Translations under genes and position numbers: made by a program | Shown here: one piece after another, positions 38,658-50,800 of the stretch | Layout: each line of letters starts with the position of its first letter | Position numbering within the stretch: the first letter of the stretch is position 1 | Notes under the pieces: generated by a model | Database searches by the model: none | What the model was told of the DNA's origin: nothing | What the model saw: only the letters and a program-made list of their open reading frames with translations | Assembly (NCBI GenBank): GCA_905221605.1 | Contig: CAJNDS010002674.1 | Coordinates: forward strand, 62,001 to 126,000 | Length of the DNA stretch: 64,000 bases | Origin: Symbiodinium natans | Taxonomy: Eukaryota > Sar > Dinophyceae > Suessiales > Symbiodiniaceae | Direction: 5' to 3'

Positions 38658-41600
38658 ATGGCTACCATGGTGGATGCAAAGTTTTCCCTGGAAGCAGTGA
38701 CACATCCCATCCGTGCTCTTGGGAGGGGCGCCTTCGGTGAGGTATTTTTAGTGCGAGCAGTGGCACTCGAGGTGCCTTTGCTGACTACTGCGGAGACAGA
38801 GAGGTTATTTAAGAAGCATTGGAAAGAATATGCACTGTGCCTTGGGCCTCCCGAAAAAAAAAGATCCAACATACCAGGCCACCTCGCCATCTGGCGCCTG
38901 CTTAGCATTGAGACCTGGACGCATTCTGACGAAGTGGCTACTGGAGACTAGCTGTCATTGCTGTGTGTTGACTCGAGGAAGCGTGTGCGCTTGAAAATGT
39001 CCGAAGCCGGCTGGGGCAAAGCAATGCTTGAAGCGCAACTTCTGTGGAATCTCAGCCAGGACATGCAGCATGCTTTTGGCTGTGTGTGTGGACCATGGGC
39101 TCTGGCACCACTGATAGGAGAACCCATACATCCTTCAGTGCTATGACTTCCGCATGCTGCAAGAACCCGTGCCCTCTTTGGAGCTGTTGTTGGAGATGCT
39201 TGGCCGAAAGCTTATGCTACAGGGTAATCAATCACTTTATCTCGCATCGCTTGCTACTTGTAGAATTCTACAAGTAGCAAGCATTGGGCAGCGTCCACGT
39301 TGGGGAACCACACTTCGGTCGGCTCACGTTGTATCCCGAATCGTGAGGTTTGCATGTGTATTCATTTTAGAGTTTTTCTGTGCAATTGTCGTTGAATAAA
39401 TCAGCTTTTGTCCTCACATGCCTTTTTTCGTTGTCAGAGCGTCGCCAGGTCAGAGGGCTAGGGGCTCGATGTGAGTCAATTCCGCTCCTTGTAGCTTGTG
39501 CACAGCCTTGTCCATGTTGCCTGCCAGTCTTTTCTTGAGATGGTGGAGTGAATTGTGACATGTTGGCATGTTGAGACGCGCGACTTGAAGCCTGCTTCAG
39601 TACCGAGCTTTTGGCATCATGAATGCGTAGGCTGTCGACGCCCAAAACGCAAAGCTCTGTAAGTGTTGACTCTCTTTGTTGAGAGTTGACGAGGTTGGCA
39701 AGTGTCCTCGTTTTATGACTTTCCTGCGATTGCTTGAGTGGAACGTCTGCATTTTCGATGGCGACATGTTAGCTGCTACTGCTAAGCTTGGCCTTACAGG
39801 TTTGCAGCGTTGGGCGATCTTTGCCGGCGGCTCCGGCAATGCAAAGAGGCTCCGACAGGGACATACTAGAAGAAGCTTGCATCATGCCAGCATCAGATGT
39901 GGAAACTCTTACGACAGAGCGCCTGGCGAGGCAGAGCCTTCCTGTCCATTGCCTGAGCCCGAGATGCTGAACTACACCTTGGACGTGGCACAGGGTTTGG
40001 CCTTCTTGTGGCTTGGCATGGCATTCTCTCCAGTTTCAGAAGGCCTGGAGCAGGTCACCGGGTTCATTGACGCACTGCCAGGTTTGATGCTCATGTGTGC
40101 GTGTTGTTGTCTTGTGTTATGCATCTTGAAAGGTATGGAACGTAAGGAAAGACCATAGCGTTACTGTGCATTTGTGCCAGAAATGAATGTAAAAAGAGCG
40201 TTGCCCTTCGACGACTTGCTGATGCCTGCAATGACGAACCAGCGCAGGGGCGAGTGGGCTGCCTGGGCGGCACATTCTTAGGGGCGTAGTACTTCGAAAA
40301 GAGCTGACCATATTTTGCGAGGGTGAGTTTTCTTTTTCGAAAATAGAATATATATATATATATCTATATATATATATATGTTTTGTACAATATTTCTGTA
40401 TCTGTATATACACACACACACATTGTTTTTTCACCCGTTCTTTTTCAGGGTTGGTGGGGTAGGAAGAAAGGTTTTCCCTCTGCTGAGGAGGATATCTCTA
40501 GTTCTCTCTATTTTAAGAGGAGAACCTTGATTTTCTCCTGTTTTTCTACTAGGAAACCTCTATGCAGAGGGGCCTGGGGCTGGCGAGGGTTGAGGAAGAA
40601 TAGGACGGAAAGACAGAAGGAAAGAATACCGGAAAAGAGAAGGAACACAACAAAATCAAAGAGCAACATTCGGAAAACAAATCTCCACCCCTGTTTTACT
40701 GCAGAATCCGGCCTTGGGATGCGTTGTGATGCGACGCTTGGCACGGTGCACCGCTTTGTTGAAGTGGTGGACGGTTGTATGTTGGATGTTCGACTTCTCA
40801 GGCACGGTCTTCGGCCCAAGGTCTTTCACCGTGACGTGAAGCCAGCGAACATCATGAGCCCTGGCTGCAGAGAGCTGGGTCAGGTACTTGTCGGTTTGAG
40901 CCTAAGCCTTTGCCTCATGGAAAGCAGCGCGAAGGTTATGCTACCCGTCAAGCAAGACAACCGACATGCCACAAGCCAAGCTGGCCGATTTCGGTGTCGC
41001 AAAGGCACAGCTAATCGTGGTCGTTATTGCGCATGGTGGCGTGCACGTTTGAGTGTGTGTGTGTGTGTGTGCACGTGCGGACCTCCTGGGTGAATCGAGA
41101 GCTTCTCAGGGGTTCACTCGAACCCAGGCTGAAAGATGCTGCGTTCTCTAAGTTGGCATGTGGTTCTTTCTGCCGTTTTGTGGCAGCACAGTCTCCTTTT
41201 ATGTCATACGTGTCATGTAAAAACCGACCTGTTGGCGAGGGATGGCAAAGGTAGACCTCGCAGAGGATATATTGATGCAGTTAGAGTTCGTGTAAAGGAG
41301 TACTCGGATCATCGAGAGAAGGTCTTGGTAAGAGAGATTGCCCAAGAAACAGGAGCAATAGAAGGCTCCAATTCCGCATGATCCACGGAGGGGTGGGTCA
41401 ACCTGCTATTTGTAGGTCATGCGTTTCGGGGCTCATAAGCGAAAAGCGGTATGCGCTTTCCATAACCACCCCCTTTGCCCCTGCACAGATAGAGGATGAT
41501 AAAGTGTATCATTATTCTTGACAGTCATGAGTTTGAAATGCAGATTCTCTTGCGCAGCGGGGCACCTTAGAAAGGTTTTGTCTGGCCTCCGTAGTTAAGC

Positions 41601-43172
41601 GGTGGAGAGCCCTACTCGTACTGGCCTGGGGGACCGGCTGGCAAACGCTTAGGGTGCTGTCAGATTCTGCTCTATGGATGCGATCATTGTCACCTATCCG
41701 TCCAACCGTCCAAACCAGCAACAGACAGCCCCTCATGACATCAGCCAGTTTTCCCGTTGCAAGAATCTTTCCGCACGGTGTTGTAGCTGTGTGGTCTTGA
41801 TTCTTGGCTTGTCAAGCAATTTGCTGCTGTGATTATTGTTGCGCGCATGTTCAAGCTTGTTTTCAATGAGCGTGAAAGAGCAAAACTTAAGTCAGGTTCG
41901 TTTCCAGCTTTCAAAAAATTCTTTTGGAATGGAGCATCTGATCTTCGCTATGCAAACTAGATTTGCTTCATGTTTGTTCCTTGCTGAAATTTACAAAGCT
42001 GATGTTGCAGATCTTTTGATCACACATAATCGAGGAATTCGTGATTAACGGGTTATTTCCATATCTTCCTTCTTGGTGTTAGGTTTTGTTTCTGGATTTT
42101 TGTTCCAAATTGTTTTGGCCTCAGCGCGCTATTCCAACACCGAGTTGTGCAGATCCACTCAGAACGGATGCACTGGGTGTACCCATCCAAAAACTTGAAA
42201 GACCTATTCTCTGCCACGTTTTCGTGGCACCAAGCGATCCAGGAGCACGATATCGTCGTGGTTTGCCCGATGTACGATGTGACACATGGAGCGATGCAAA
42301 AACCTGGGTTTGGCAGATCTGAGATGTCGACCCCAAATGCGCCCCGCGCTTAAACACGAGATGACACGAGATGACGCGAGATGACACGAGAGTCGTACGC
42401 TCGCCGGACCACATGCCGCCGCGCGGCACCCACCAAGCAGGAACTCGGAACCATGCAACAAACCTACCACAACCCCCAAATTAGAATCAACACACAGAGA
42501 GCTGGAAAATCATGGCAGTTTCAGCATGTGCTGTCCACAGCTTCAGAATCTGTCGTCATGCAAGATAGGCAGCACAGCAGTTGTGGGCTTGAACTTGTCG
42601 CCAAATGTCGTGCGAGTGTGAGAGTCGACATTTGGCAGGTTCTGGAGTCAGAAGCTTCAAGCGCTGGAACAGCCACTTTCATCGGAACACCCCATTATTT
42701 GTCTCCGGAAGTATTTCGTGGTGAAGTCTACGATGAACGCGCAGATGCTTGGGCTCTGGGGTGCGTGATGTACGAAATGATCTGTCAAGTGCGGCCGTTC
42801 CATCAATTTGAGATAAACGTTGCACTGCTTTCTTTGCGAATTGCCCAGGGAGAGTATGATCGTGATCTGTTGCGGCAACATTCCAAGCAGCACGCAGAGA
42901 CAATCTTGCAAATGGTAGAAGGGCTCTTGCAGCCAAAGCTGGAGGATCGGCGAAGAGCAGCTGATCTTATTCCACTTTTGTCGTGCCGCGACCGAAGTCA
43001 AGCAAGTGCATCAAGTGCCCCATCTTGTTGGAACGAAGTGCCGACCGACCCAGAGCCTTCTGAAAGTGCCGGTGCGTTCGCTGCGTCTGCTGCATCGAGA
43101 TCATTCGACAGCGACAGCTGGCACCATGCTGAGATACCGACAAACATGACAGGTGGTGGTGCCTCGGAGTGA
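38658..43172 (+). CDS. NEK-like Ser/Thr protein kinase, multi-exon
   Basis: Kinase blocks appear in order in separate exons. Exon 1 (ATG 38,658) has the ATP loop ALGRGAFGEVFLVRA. Exon 2 (about 38,990-39,058) has LKMSEAGWGKAMLEAQLLWN with the ATP lysine and alpha-C glutamate. Exon 3 (about 39,120-39,222) has PYILQCYDFRMLQEPVPSL. Exon 4 ends at 40,010 with PEPEMLNYTLDVAQGLAFL. Exon 5 starts at 40,802 with HGLRPKVFHRDVKPANIM (catalytic loop). Exon 6 ends at 41,004 with AKLADFGVAK (DFG). Exon 7 runs 42,639-43,172 with GTATFIGTPHYLSPEVF, then the C-lobe and a Ser/Ala-rich tail. The exon 4/5 and 6/7 joins keep frame and use GC donors. The GTPHYLSPE activation segment suggests the NEK group. Part of the hinge exon was not found. 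Confidence 0.8.
39249..39282. repeat. Perfect 34-bp palindrome
   Basis: Each 17-bp arm reads GCTTGCTACTTGTAGAA in its own direction, and they meet with no spacer at GAATTC. It lies in the third intron of the kinase gene. Confidence 0.95.
40340..40425. repeat. AT and CA microsatellites in kinase intron
   Basis: TATATA runs at 40,349-40,380 are followed by TATACACACACA at 40,404-40,423. Confidence 0.9.
41581..41663 (+). pseudogene. 5S rRNA-like sequence, 5'-truncated
   Basis: It contains GTAGTTAAGCGGTGGAGAGC, then GTACTGG, GGGGGACC and the end AGGGTGCTGTCAG, in the order and spacing of the last two thirds of eukaryotic 5S rRNA, including the internal control region. The first third is missing. 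It lies in a kinase intron. It is probably a 5S pseudogene or the head of a 5S-derived SINE. Confidence 0.65.
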
Positions 43173-44900
43173 CTGATTTTTCTTTCATTTCTAGCAAGAC
43201 GACAGTCAAGGCATGCAATTGCAAGGATAGGGAGTGTCTGGCCTGTGAGTTGCTTTGAATTGTCAAGAAGCTGCCAGGAGATTGGCTTACAGGTGCTGAG
43301 AATGTTCCGTGTAGCATTGGCAATATTCGGACCCTGCGCATTGGAAATACATGTCTTTTGGCCAGAGCTTTCACGTGCTTGCAGGCATGACTGAGCTGGA
43401 GGCTGCATTGCAAACCAGCCCGTATACGTTTGGAATGCAGGGCCAGGCAGGAAATCACTTTCTTGAGGTTGTGTCCTTGGTCTTCTGCTGAGCAGAGTAT
43501 ATGCGACGCAGGTGCTGACAATGCGGCCTGAAGCTCATGAGTCGCGCTTTGGTGGTATGGATATCCTTGATTCGCAGCATCTTATCTCAACTGTCAGGTT
43601 TTGCAGCTCCACCCTCGGAATTTGCCCGATAGGGTCGCTACATTTGTAGTGCGAAGCTCCCCCCTCGCTGCCTCCTCCCCCCTCTCCCAATCCTCCTCCC
43701 CCCTCCCCCCCCTCCCCCCCCCCCCCCCTCCCCCATACCCCCACATGGGGTTTGACATGGTTTGACATTCAGTTTACGTCTTCGTTTCAGGGTTTTACGG
43801 GCTATTGGGTATTTTCCTGTTCTCCTCCTCCCGTTTTCTGACCCACAGTCCTATGCTCTGTCTCTTGCCCGTGCCGTTTTCTGACTCCGACCGGCCCGTT
43901 TTCTGACTAGGTCTTTTCGTTATCTGACTCGGCCCATCCCGTTTTCGGCTCGTTTTTTCCGACTCGCCCGTCACCCGAAAACTGGCTGCTGCCGACTGCG
44001 CAGGACAGGTGGTGGGAGGCGGCTCGAGGGGAGGCTAGGCATGAGGGGGCAGATGTTTGCTGCGACGTACCCCATGGAAGGTAGTTGCCGTGGCACATTG
44101 GGCGTGTGAGGTGAATCCAACTAAATTGAAGCGACGTTTCAACTCGTGTTCGGGCTCAGGTATGCTGTTGGAGCCACTGATGTGGCCACCATTGCAGATT
44201 GCCGTCCAGCCAATGCCAGCCAGCCGGAAAAAGAAGTTTCATCTTCATGCTGCCTTCAGTTGACGTTGAAAGGACTCTGCTTACCATGTCCTTGTGCAAA
44301 TGTGATTCACGTGATGATGTCTTTGTGTTTGGCTTCTAAAGATATGGAGCCACACAACCGCCGGCTTGCCAGTTGGAGAAGGTCTGGGCAAGAGTGTTGT
44401 TTTTTCGGTTGCGGGTGCTTTTTCGTTGCGAGTGCGGGGCACGTTCTTTTTTTGCTGCGGGTGCGGGGGCGTTCTCACTTTTATAATGCGGGTGCGGGGG
44501 CGCGTTTTTGTTTTTGCTGCGGGTGCGGAAGCGTGCGTGGTTCTTTTGCTGCGGGTGCGGGGGGTTCGGGGGCTTCGGGGGGTGGGGGGTTACGGGGTGG
44601 GAGGGGGGCCTTTTTTGTGTATCATTTTTCTGCTGGTGCGGGGGGGGGGGGGGGAATCGTTTCTTGTGCTGCCGGCGAAGAGGTGTACATTGCATGTCCA
44701 TAAAGAACATCATAAAGGAGTTAGACTTCTTTCGCAAAAAGGCAGCGAAGTGCGGGCGCCGTGCCCTGTAGCCTCTAAACCTTAGCCGCCTAGCTGTCCA
44801 CCCCTTCCCCCTCCGGAATGTGGAACTTGTACAATTCGTCTCGTCTACTGGTTTCTGGCTAATCAACTGCCTGGTGCATAAACCCTCTGCGAAACGCTAG
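43173..44900. other. Intergenic, with C-rich and G-rich tracts
   Basis: 43,660-43,740 is dominated by CCCTCCCC runs with a 15-base C tract. 44,400-44,660 is built of GCGGGTGCGGGGGC-type words and ends in a 15-base G tract. Open frames across these are low-complexity and not believable as genes. Confidence 0.6.
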
Positions 44901-44929
44901 GCTGTAAGATGAGGGTTTTATTGTCCACG

Positions 44930-45420
44930 TATATGGACCGAAATAAAGGTACGCTTTCATATGTTTTGAAGCAACTTGCGCGACTTAAACCAAAAAGGGG
45001 TTGGCGGGGAACGCAGGCTCCCGCCCCACCCCCTCCATTTGCAAACGCAATGCCGCATGATGGGCTTGGAGCGGATTCATCTGCTTTGGCATGCTTGCAT
45101 GGCTCAAACGAGCAGGGGTCCTTTCATTGCAAACATAATGCTCGCATGATGGGTTTGGAAAAGATTGCAAACACAATGCCAGCATGATCGGTTCGGAATG
45201 ATTCAGAATTTGCAAGGAATGCTCAATGATGAGGCGGGATTCCTTGAAGCAAGACTTGCGCAGCTCAACAACAGCGGGATGGGGAGGAGGGGGCACAGCC
45301 CCACATTTGCTAACACAATGCTCGCATGCTGGGTGCGGAAAGAATTCATATGCTTTGAAGCAATCTGGCATTATTTTAAAACGCGGGGGGAATGCTCGCA
45401 TGATGTGTTTGGATTGTCTG
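44930..45420. repeat. Diverged repeat family with AATGCTCGCATGATGGG core
   Basis: The core TTTGCAAACACAATGCTCGC and ATGATGGGTTTGGA recurs at about 45,040, 45,128, 45,163, 45,308 and 45,390. The companion word TTCATATGCTTTGAAGCAA is at 44,957 and 45,347. The copies are imperfect and unevenly spaced, as in an old satellite. Confidence 0.7.
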
Positions 45421-46719
45421 CAGGTGGGGCGGGGGCGTTGTTGTTTTTGCTGCAGTTGTGTTGTTTTGTTGACTGCGGGTGTGGGGACGACCCGCAGCCA
45501 AAAAGCATCCGCAACCGCGTCGTGTGACTGTTGCTGCGTGTTGCTTCGTGTTCTGTCTGGCTCGGGCTTTGAGCATCCTAGACGATGCAGCCGCGATTTT
45601 CAGGCGAAGACCGCCTTCTCTTACAACGGTGCAACTTCAATGCTAGTCGCTCTTAGCTTAGACCTGCCTGGATTGTTTGGTGGAAGTTCTTCGCTGTATT
45701 CGCTGTGCTCCGTGCTTGGAGGCACAAATCAAGTCTACGCATGCGCCTCAGCACAGTCAAGTTCAGACCTGCACATGGCAAATTTGCTTGAATATGTGCG
45801 CTGCAACGCGTGCCTTCGTTAGTTTGAGAGAGAGCCGCTGGCACGGTGCCACGGCAGATCCCTTGCTCAATCCAGCGCATGTGCAGCCACTCAGAGCCCG
45901 GCGTTACCATCGCCATCATGATGGTGCGCCATGGAGCTCGACCAAAGCCAAGAAACGGAAGAGCATCCTCTGGGGGAAGCACGCAGTGAGAAGGCAGGGA
46001 GAGATGGGAAAGATGCGGACAGGTCCAGAGGTCAAGAGCTCCTTAAGGTGCTTGCTCTTATGAGAGTCATGAGAGAGAAGCTGTGGAGGCCAGTGTCCTG
46101 GTCCCCGCTATTCCATCTACCCCTGGGCAGCCGGAGTGGAGACAAAGCGTGAGGGCTTCAGTGGAGCTGGGACAAACAGGTTACGCTGGAACCCTGGCAG
46201 TTTCATTGTTGCATGAGCTAGCCAGGTTGATTTATCTGGCTTTTGCCTTTGGAGTATCGTGTCGTAGGTGTGGGGCGCGCAGAGTTGCATGCGCATGCGT
46301 GTGTGCGTGTGATGCGTGGGTGCACGTGTGTGTTTGGTTTGCATGTGGGGTGTCTGCGCCACTTAATTGCACAGTCAAGGAACAAGTCAGTTCTAGAAAG
46401 TCGCTGTGAATTTTGTTTGCATACACCTGCTGTTTTCCTGAATTTAACTGGCGCGTCAACCTACTTTCGGACAAGCTGGGCTGGGATTTGGTCTAGACGC
46501 TGTAGACATGAAACAAACTCCGCCATCAGAGCATGTATCGCAAATCTGAAAGTGTGTGGGTTTTGCCTCCGCCTGACATCTTTTTGCTTTGAGGAGAGGG
46601 CGTCCGTGGCGAGATTCAGGATTTGGCTGTTCGCCTCAGTTGTGCGCTCGGCGTGAGCGTGAGGATGTGCAAATAACGATGAGTATTAGCGTTGCCGCGT
46701 GCAAAGTGTTATGTCAGGT

Positions 46720-47873
46720 CATAACAGCTGCTGCCGTGGCTAAGGTCAAGGTTCAAGCTCCGAGCAGGTCCTCACGTTGCACAGGCTTTGTGATGCTCTC
46801 GTCCATGGAGGACCTGCTTCAGTATGCTTCATACATGTGCTTTTGTACTACAGCTCTGCCCAGATTTGCCCTTGCCAAAAACTTCCTAGGGCATGATGCA
46901 GCCGAGCGTGCCTGTGCTGCGGGTGCCGTGGAGGCTGCCTTAAGGGCGGGAATGCGAAGGTGGCAGATCTGAAAGTCTGAAAGTGGAGGCGTCGCTTGGG
47001 CTGCTTCGCTCATGCGACGGCATCCTGGCTGACATTTTGTTTGTTCATTGTCCGGAGCCGCGTCCGGGCCATCGTTTCGGGACGCCGTTCGAGATGTTTT
47101 CTGCGCTTCCAGGGCTCATTGGACTTTTTCCAGCTTTGCATCTACCATCGTTCCACACCTTTGCTGCAGGGATATGATGGGATATTCCGTAGCTGGCAGA
47201 CGCTCGCCACCGCAGTAGGGCTCAACGCATCAATTAAGAGGTGAGCCACCTCACTCATTCACAAAGCCTTATGTGCGATCCGGCGTCGGGCCAAGGTGAA
47301 GGGCCTCTCCTTCTGCGCACCGTGGAAGCCTTGTGGTACATGGTCGATGACTGCGAGAGCTTCCCCCTTGTCTTTTTGTTGCTGCTGCACTCCGTCGATG
47401 TTGCCGTTAGCATGCTGACATGTGGCTTGTGGGTGCTGGCTTCAGGTTGCCAGAGAATTATGGACATGAATGGCCATCAGCTTCTATGCAGACTCGCTCG
47501 GAAGTTTGGCCAAGAAAATCCTGATGCCGCAGGAGCCATATTCCGACTGTTGGCTGACACTCTTTGGCAAGCCTCCCATGATCTTTCGTTTTTGGTTGCT
47601 AGGGGTGTTGCAGTTTCTTTTGCGGTTTCTGAAGCTGAGGAGACCCTTTACAGCGAGCCGAGGCCACGACCAGTGCAGTTGTGCGGCAGACTGAAATCGG
47701 ATGTGCCAAGACTTCTCGTGTGGAGGTCGTCTCAGGTGTGGGGGGCAGAGCTGGATGCCCACCTTCTGGCCAGCGTGATCAAATGGGCAGTTCAGGAAGC
47801 AGGCTGCAGTGTGGCTCTCAGGCCCTCCTACTGCAGATTTGCATGCGGAAGCACTTGTGTAGACTCAGTGTAG
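46720..47873 (+). CDS. Possible exons of an ARM/HEAT-repeat-like protein
   Basis: Open frames at 46,680-46,970 (LGHDAAERACAAGAVEAALR) and 47,241-47,873 (LLRTVEALWYMVDDCESF, VAVSMLTCGLWVLASGCQRI) resemble helical-repeat segments of the armadillo kind, where lines such as GAVEALLAAMR and GLWVLAN are common. The second frame is 210 codons long, the longest in this neighbourhood. No complete repeat or splice join could be confirmed. Confidence 0.3.
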
Positions 47874-50800
47874 ACTCTGTGGAGCATGTAGCAGCGCCGT
47901 AGTAGGGTGTCATGTAGCGTCAAGTTGGAACGCAAGCATGAGAACATCAGTTTTGAAAATGCATAGCAGCAATTTGGAACACTGGAAGCATGGCACCCTG
48001 GGTTTCGTGCTCACACACGTTCAACACGTGCCACGGTGAGACTTTCGTGCTGGTTTCAGATCTGTGCGCTGCGATTGACACCTTTTTGCAGGCCTCGAAG
48101 CTTGGAAGGGGGAGAACAGGGCTAACACAACAGCTCACAACAACATCAATTTTCATCATTCCCCAACAGAAGGCTTACGCCCTTATGTGACCAGTATGGG
48201 AGCAGTCTGTGACCAGTCTGTGACCTGCCTAGGCGACCCAGGCTGCTCCACGACTCTGGGGTTCGTCTGCGCAGTCACCTCAGGTGTGCGATGCGCACAC
48301 AACGCAGAGCATTCGCAAAGTGGCAGAACATGTAGCGCAACTGGCCTGGATCTGAGGACGTCACCGCGCTGTGGTTGCAGCGTGTGCGTGATAAGGAGGC
48401 GCTGACTTCTGCTCTCATGCGTCGGCTCATGTCGGCTCTTTGTGACGCGCTGAGATGTGGGTTACCCATGTTTTTCGCACGCAGCTCTAGTCGAGTTCGT
48501 GCCGCCGTCAGGCGGTCAAGCCTTTGATCGGCACAGTGCCACAGATACTGAAGACCATGGCTTTTCGCTTGGACGATGCTCCCTGCTTGCCTATGATTGC
48601 ACAGTAAGTGCTGCGATCTTGGGCGCTTGATGCTTGATATAGCAAGGCTTTGCTTCTGCAGCATGGCTTCCGCTTGCTGTGGGCCTTTGGTCAGACGTCG
48701 ACAGAGTGGCCCGAGGCTTCTGAGCCTAAGGTAGCCACAGGATCTTTGCACGTTTCCGAACTTTCTGCATTTAAAGGCTCTGCGGCAGCCGGCAGTATGT
48801 GCTCTCGAGCAGCTCCGCGTCTTGGTGGAGTCGAGGTGCCAACGCTCCATGACTCCATGACATTCCATGAGCACATCTCACAACCGAACAGGATTCGGGC
48901 GCTTGTGCGCGGAGGGGTCCGCCGGGGCTGTGTGTAACGGGTCTCGTCCAACCGGTCCACATTGCAGGGCAGAAGAAGAGGAAGAGAAAGAGACAGAGCC
49001 CTTGTGGAAGTTGAGGGGATTCTGGCCAAGCCTTGAAGATTGAGGCCTTCTGATCACAAGACCTGGCCGGGGAGGGCTCCGGATTAATGCGGATATGGTA
49101 AAGCGGGTGAGGGCAGCTCACGGGCTACTTGCTCGGAAAATTGTTACAGGGCTTGTTTCGTAGTGAAATGTGAAAAGGAAGTTCTATGCTCCAGGACCTT
49201 CTGCAATCTGAAGCATCAAGCCCCCCCCCCCCCACCCTCAAGGGGGTGGGCATGGGCTGCTATGCGCAGATTTTTGTGGTTTGTGCCATGTTTATAAACA
49301 CTCGTGGAAAAAAGGCCGTTTCTAACGACTTGCTTCTTGACGTACGCGCGAAATGCAGTGAGGGCAAAGGGGGGGCGGGGGGAGGGCGGGGCTGGGTGGG
49401 GGCGTGGGGCGAAACCGCACACCTTTTGTTGCGGGCACGGAATTGCATCTACATGCTCATGACGCATCCAGTCTTGGATTGCAGTTTCATAGGCGTTCTT
49501 TGAGGAGCGGAGCAGCCAGAGTTTGGCGATGGTTTTGCCATGGGAGGGCAAGCTTGGTATCTGAGGTGTTGTGAGGGTTGTTTTGAGAGAGGGATGTTGA
49601 GGGTGTGAGCCTCGGGTTTAGAGTCTCAAATGGGGGCCTAGATGCCAGTCTTGAGTGTGTATTGTGTGTGTATTATCGAGTTTTCTCTGTATTATCGAGT
49701 TTTCTTTCAGAACAAACGTCTAACCTGACGCTTCTAGAAAGGCCGGATCTTGTTGGGCAGGGTGCTCCGTTGAATGTAAATGGAGTTCACATCCCACACA
49801 GCTGCCTGAATTGCAGAACCAAACGTTGCTGAGCGAACTTGTGGGTGCCTGGGAAAATGAATGGAGTTTGGTCTAGTGATCTCCGCCACCCACACAAGTT
49901 GACAAGGCAGTCTCCGGCACCGAATGCCGTGCACTACAATGCCATGGCTCTCCAGGCTGGAGTTCGGGAAAAATGAGTAGCGACAGCTCTGAAAAAGGTT
50001 GGAATGTCGACGGCAGGCACTTTCCGCACTGGCGCCACGGACACTCAACCTGGACACCATGGATTGAAAAAAGGAGTCTCCGAGCGTTCCAGATGCTGAT
50101 GCCGTCTGCTCCGCAATCTGTCACACGGTCGGGGTCACTGGCTTGAGCTCAGCAACCTGAGGGCTAGACCGGTGAACTACGGCGACTTCAGTCCGTGGCC
50201 TTCTTATGTGTGGGCGGCTTCAGCATGCTTCAGCTGTCGCTCTGCCATGTCAAGCCAGGTGCCTTGCCACGAAGACCCTCACTGGTGCATGCCTTTGAGC
50301 GACTGCAGATTGCAACGGTATGGGGCACATGGAGACACATGCACGGAGTGAAGTGCTGCTCGATAGGTGACTCGCCCGCGACTGCTTCTGGCAAGTTGGC
50401 ACGAGACTGAGCAGATGTTCTAAGGACATTCCCTGATAGTTCTCTGCTGCAAAAAGTCTGTTGAAGTCGCCGTGCAGGGGAAGTCGGGTTACTTTCGTGC
50501 CCGTGTGGTGTGTGGGTCTACCCGCGGCTGCAGCGGGCTCTTGCAAAACATGCGTGCTGTTGCGTCTTCCAAGGGCGGTGCAGCTCGTGCAGGCCAGAGG
50601 CTCTGAGCCTTCACTAGGGACATGTGCTCTACCAGCTTGCTCCGGAAGGCTCAAGCGGGGCCCTTCGATCTGCACGAGGCTCCGGATGCTGCGACTTGTG
50701 AATGCAACTTCGTGACATGTGACTCCAAGCCCATCGCCGCACTGCTTTTTCCGCAGCATCTGAGCTTACCTGTGCTTCGGAGTGCGTACATGGCGCCACG

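Noticed and set aside
44146-44785. Plus frames of 139 and 185 codons rich in Gly, Cys, Val and Phe
   Set aside because: Low-complexity translation of the G-rich tract.
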